Under the pieces are notes generated by a model that was not told the DNA's origin, did no database searches, and worked only from the letters and a program-made list of their open reading frames with translations. A DNA stretch of 7,981 nucleotides, taken from contig JAUWIQ010000077.1 of the NCBI GenBank assembly GCA_030605285.1, forward strand, positions 1-7,981, in the 5' to 3' direction. The DNA is from Planctomycetota bacterium. Lineage in GTDB: Bacteria > Planctomycetota > Planctomycetia > Pirellulales > UBA7805. Positions 5,777 through 7,981 of this stretch are shown piece after piece; the first letter of the stretch is position 1; every line of letters starts with the position of its first letter. The position numbers and the translations under genes are program-made.

Positions 5777-7504
5777 CTAAAGATTCGGGGTATCCGTTGT
5801 CGGTGGCTGATTTGGGAGCATCGTCTCATGATGCCGGGAAATTCCCGGACGTGGCGGCTTGGTCAATTCATCAAGTTCCTGCGACAACGGAGACTCGAGC
5901 CGGGGCTGCTCAGAACAGACCCAGGGAAGCCTCGCAGTAAACGTGCTCCCTTTGCCCAGATCGCTTTCGACAGTAATTTCGCCACCAAGCAACTTGCACA
6001 ACTCTTTAACAATGGACAAACCGAGCCCCGTGCCTGAAAATTCGCGTGTCATGGCATCGGAAGCCACCTCACTCTGACTCTGGCGAAACTTTTCAAAAAT
6101 AATAGTCTGGTCTTCTTCGGCAATTCCCACGCCGGTGTCGCACACTTGCAGGACCAGTCGATCCCAATTATCGCGCATGGCCCGCACATCAATGCGCCCT
6201 CCCTCCGGCGTAAATTTGATTGCGTTGGAAAGAAGATTATTCAGAATCTGCCGCACCTTGGCCATGTCCTGATGAACCGAAGGTAGGGGATTCTCGATCT
6301 CCATATACAAATCCAGATTCTTGTTTTCCGCGAGTGGACGCGCCATATCACACTGGGCTGAAACGACCGTCGCAATATCGAAGTCCGTCAGGTGAACTTC
6401 CATGCGGCCGCTCTCAATTTTTGCCAGATCGAGCGTATCATTGATCATATCAAGCAGCACCCGGCCTGAGGTTTGAATATTTTCAACATAGCGGCGCTGT
6501 TTCGGCTCTAGTATTTTGTCCGAACCCAATACGTCCGAAAACCCGAGAATGCTATTGAGTGGCGTGCGAAGCTCATGGCTCATCGTGGCGAGAAAATCCC
6601 CTTTCAAGCGATTCATTTCAAATAGCTTCATGTTCGCCTGCGCCAATTCATCTACCTTGGCATCGAGATTGTCATTTACGCTGCGAAGCTCTTCGGCGGA
6701 ATCGAGCAGTTGCTGCAGCATGCGGTTGAATGCAAGGCCAAGGTCTTCAAATTCATCCGCAGTTTGAATATCGGCCCGCCGCGTGGTATCGCCACGGCTT
6801 ACTTCGTCGCTTACCTCGCGCAAATGGGTCAGCGGTTTGACGATCACATAGCGAACAATCACGTAAAGCAAAATCATTGCCAGAAAAACTGTAATAATAG
6901 CCGTCGCCAACAACAGAGCCCAGTTCCGATTGATTGCCGCATGCGTCTCTTCCAAAGGAATCCGAACCTTGATGACCGCTTGCAAATCGCCTTCGGAGAG
7001 ATCCAGATTGCCATTCTGCAGCCGGTGACAGATCACGCAGGTGCTCTCCGTATGGTAAACCGGCTGGTAGTAGTGGTATTCCGCAATCTCTCGCTCCTGG
7101 CGGTCCCCCTGGGAGTCCTCGATTGTTCGCACCACGATCTGTTCCCGCTCGGCGTAGGGCAAAGGCCGCTGCTCGTCGCCCTCTGGACTCGGAGCAACTG
7201 TTAGCCAACGTTCCAGCAATTCCTCTTCGAACGCATCCTGGGGTTGCTGATCGACATCCGGATTATTCGCCTCCGGCCGGATTACATTCCAATCGTAATC
7301 ATCTTTGTCAAAATATTTAATCAACTCCTCCACCACGGGCTTAAAGTCTTCGTTCGTCTCCAATTCCTTCCAGTGATGCATCATGATGGTATGCACGAGC
7401 AGACGACCCGTTTTGGGATTCTGCTGGTAGACAATCTCCTTGGTACGCTCGCCATACCAGAGAAAACTGCCCATGATCAGCAGTAGCAGACTGGTTCCGA
7501 ACAA
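5777..7504 (-). CDS. Membrane sensor histidine kinase with periplasmic haem-c (DUF3365/Tll0287-like) domain
   Basis: From the TTG at 7504 the protein has 575 residues. Order: transmembrane segment 1 (about 2-17); a periplasmic domain of about 175 residues with one haem-c motif CVICH (156-160), resembling the DUF3365/Tll0287-like sensor family; transmembrane segment 2 (195-222); HAMP domain (about 217-270); a coiled coil (about 265-305); a HisKA domain with the phospho-accepting His310 in MSHELRTPLN; and an HATPase domain with N-box NNLLSNAIKF (422-431), DTGVG (456-460), FEKF (470-473) and GTGLGLS (491-497). A proline-rich tail covers about 535-575. It should sense a redox state or a small gas or ligand through covalently bound haem outside the membrane and autophosphorylate inside; the signal is inference. 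There is no attached receiver domain and no response regulator nearby. The start is uncertain: transmembrane segment 1 is short from the TTG, the same frame continues upstream to 7561 with basic residues (ERKCR), and the best ribosome site precedes an out-of-frame ATG. Confidence 0.9.
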   Translation of the reverse strand: MFGTSLLLLIMGSFLWYGERTKEIVYQQNPKTGRLLVHTIMMHHWKELETNEDFKPVVEELIKYFDKDDYDWNVIRPEANNPDVDQQPQDAFEEELLERWLTVAPSPEGDEQRPLPYAEREQIVVRTIEDSQGDRQEREIAEYHYYQPVYHTESTCVICHRLQNGNLDLSEGDLQAVIKVRIPLEETHAAINRNWALLLATAIITVFLAMILLYVIVRYVIVKPLTHLREVSDEVSRGDTTRRADIQTADEFEDLGLAFNRMLQQLLDSAEELRSVNDNLDAKVDELAQANMKLFEMNRLKGDFLATMSHELRTPLNSILGFSDVLGSDKILEPKQRRYVENIQTSGRVLLDMINDTLDLAKIESGRMEVHLTDFDIATVVSAQCDMARPLAENKNLDLYMEIENPLPSVHQDMAKVRQILNNLLSNAIKFTPEGGRIDVRAMRDNWDRLVLQVCDTGVGIAEEDQTIIFEKFRQSQSEVASDAMTREFSGTGLGLSIVKELCKLLGGEITVESDLGKGSTFTARLPWVCSEQPRLESPLSQELDELTKPPRPGISRHHETMLPNQPPTTDTPNL

Positions 7505-7511
7505 GAAGCGA

Positions 7512-7523
7512 CATTTTCGCTCC
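7512..7523 (-). promoter_or_regulatory. Shine-Dalgarno plus ATG out of frame with the kinase
   Basis: GGAG (7520-7523) followed five bases later by ATG (7512-7514) is the best translation-start signal ahead of the kinase. The ATG is in another frame, and its product (MSLLVRNQSATADHG...) is not hydrophobic. A one-base length change in the next few codons (CTTCTTGTTC) would join it to the kinase frame as MSL-LFGTSLLLL. This suggests a frameshift, a sequencing error or chance. Confidence 0.4.
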
Positions 7524-7580
7524 AGATTCGACTCACCAAGAACACGTTTGAAAGAACGGTACTACACAAATCAATCATCG

Positions 7581-7586
7581 ATTATA
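7581..7586 (-). promoter_or_regulatory. Possible -10 element of the kinase promoter
   Basis: A perfect TATAAT on the minus strand, within TTTATATAATCG, lies about 75 bases before the kinase start. The hexamer 17 bases further upstream (GAGCCC) is a poor -35 match, so this is a candidate only. The rest of the 235-bp gap between the kinase and the upstream gene shows no open frame I would call a gene. Confidence 0.35.
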
Positions 7587-7696
7587 TAAACTGGGACAGT
7601 GGAGGGCTCGAGACGCGGGATACAACCCACTCGCCCACCCTATTCTAGGCTTCCAAAATGCGGTTATCCAATACCAAAGGGCAATCCATCTCCGAG

Positions 7697-7732
7697 GGCA
7701 TCCAGATCAAACGCGAAAGTCGCTGGAATGCC
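7697..7732 (-). terminator. Possible terminator hairpin after the upstream gene
   Basis: On the minus strand GGCATTCCAG pairs with CTGGATGCC (one bulged base), and the loop can form its own GCGA-CTT-TCGC stem. It starts seven bases past the stop codon of the gene ending at 7740. It is not followed by a U run, so it may be an RNA-stabilising or factor-dependent end. Confidence 0.35.
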
Positions 7733-7739
7733 GTTCGAA

Positions 7740-7981
7740 CTACCTTTCCGTAGTGTTCAAAACCGGTGCTTTTTTCTCCTTGGAATCTGCTTCCCCCGGA
7801 GTCGATGGCTCCGTCTTTTTCAAGACGGCACCTTTTTTTTCTAGGGGCTGTGGCGTCATAATCATTCTCACCTTCGTACCCTTGGGTGGAATGTTTTTCG
7901 TGAACGCTTCAAAGCCAAGCCCACTATTGTCGGCACTGCTTTCAATGGTCAAATCCAGCATCGCGGTCGAAAAGTTAGAAA
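7740..7981 (-). CDS. C-terminal end of an unrecognised protein (5' partial)
   Basis: The frame is open through the right edge of the window and ends with TAG at 7740; 80 residues are visible. It does not begin at the ATG at 7961: the residues before it (SNFSTA) run smoothly into AMLDLTIESS, so that methionine is probably internal. The first half, up to KGTKVRMIMTPQP, looks like the folded end of a domain with alternating beta-type residues. The rest is a lysine/proline/glutamate-rich tail (for example EKKGAVLKKTEP and DSKEKKAP) that looks disordered. No family or function is recognised. It reads in the same direction as the kinase, 235 bp upstream, and a possible promoter and hairpin between them suggest separate transcription. 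Confidence 0.55.
   Translation of the reverse strand, partial: SNFSTAMLDLTIESSADNSGLGFEAFTKNIPPKGTKVRMIMTPQPLEKKGAVLKKTEPSTPGEADSKEKKAPVLNTTER
7811..7840 (+). other. Terminator-like hairpin and T run on the plus strand
   Basis: CCGTCTT-TTTC-AAGACGG is a perfect 7-bp inverted repeat (7811-7828), followed after CACC by eight Ts (7833-7840) on the plus strand. It lies inside the partial minus-strand gene, opposite codons for KKGAVLKKTE. It would act only on antisense transcripts and may simply reflect lysine codons. Confidence 0.3.

Noticed and set aside
7599..7844. 81-residue plus-strand open frame from a GTG
   Set aside because: It overlaps the minus-strand partial gene, has no convincing ribosome site or domain, and its composition looks like a shadow frame.
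1..7981. CRISPR array, tRNA, insertion sequence or phage elements
   Set aside because: No regular repeat-spacer pattern, cloverleaf, transposase motif or flanking inverted repeats with target duplications was seen.

Overview
The window carries six protein-coding genes and part of a seventh reading frame at its right edge. It looks like a chromosomal segment of a Gram-negative-type bacterium, most likely a planctomycete (Pirellula-like). That guess rests on three things: a secreted protein made of 24-residue leucine-rich repeats of the 'ITDAGL' type that is abundant in that phylum, a membrane histidine kinase whose periplasmic domain has a CxxCH haem-c motif, and a small ROK sugar kinase resembling polyphosphate glucokinase. 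No database search was possible, so the taxonomy is inference. No mobile element, tRNA, rRNA or CRISPR array is visible.

Layout from left to right. The plus strand holds only the ROK-family sugar kinase (1-657, missing its first few codons). It converges on a run of minus-strand genes. Read in the direction of transcription (right to left), these are: the C-terminal end of an unrecognised lysine/proline-rich protein (7981-7740); a haem-c sensor histidine kinase (7504-5777); ribonuclease HI (5731-5249); the DNA helicase RecG (5114-3027); a family-4 glycosyltransferase (2874-1771); and a secreted leucine-rich-repeat protein (1778-696).

Spacing along this minus-strand run is 45 bp (kinase to rnhA), 134 bp (rnhA to recG), 152 bp (recG to glycosyltransferase) and an 8-base overlap (glycosyltransferase to LRR). 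The last pair are almost certainly translated together. The other gaps are large enough to hold promoters or processing sites, and each has some hairpin structure, so a single operon is possible but not shown. RNase HI and RecG form a functional pair because both remove RNA:DNA hybrids (R-loops). The kinase is the sensory part of the segment, and no response regulator is present to partner it.

The points most worth a second look are the haem-c sensor domain, which lacks a third cysteine for axial ligation; the uncertain start of that kinase, where the best ribosome site precedes an out-of-frame ATG; a near-perfect terminator-like hairpin with a U tract inside the recG coding region; a hairpin ending at the rnhA start codon; and the coupled glycosyltransferase/LRR pair. 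Nothing here amounts to a clear new multi-gene system.
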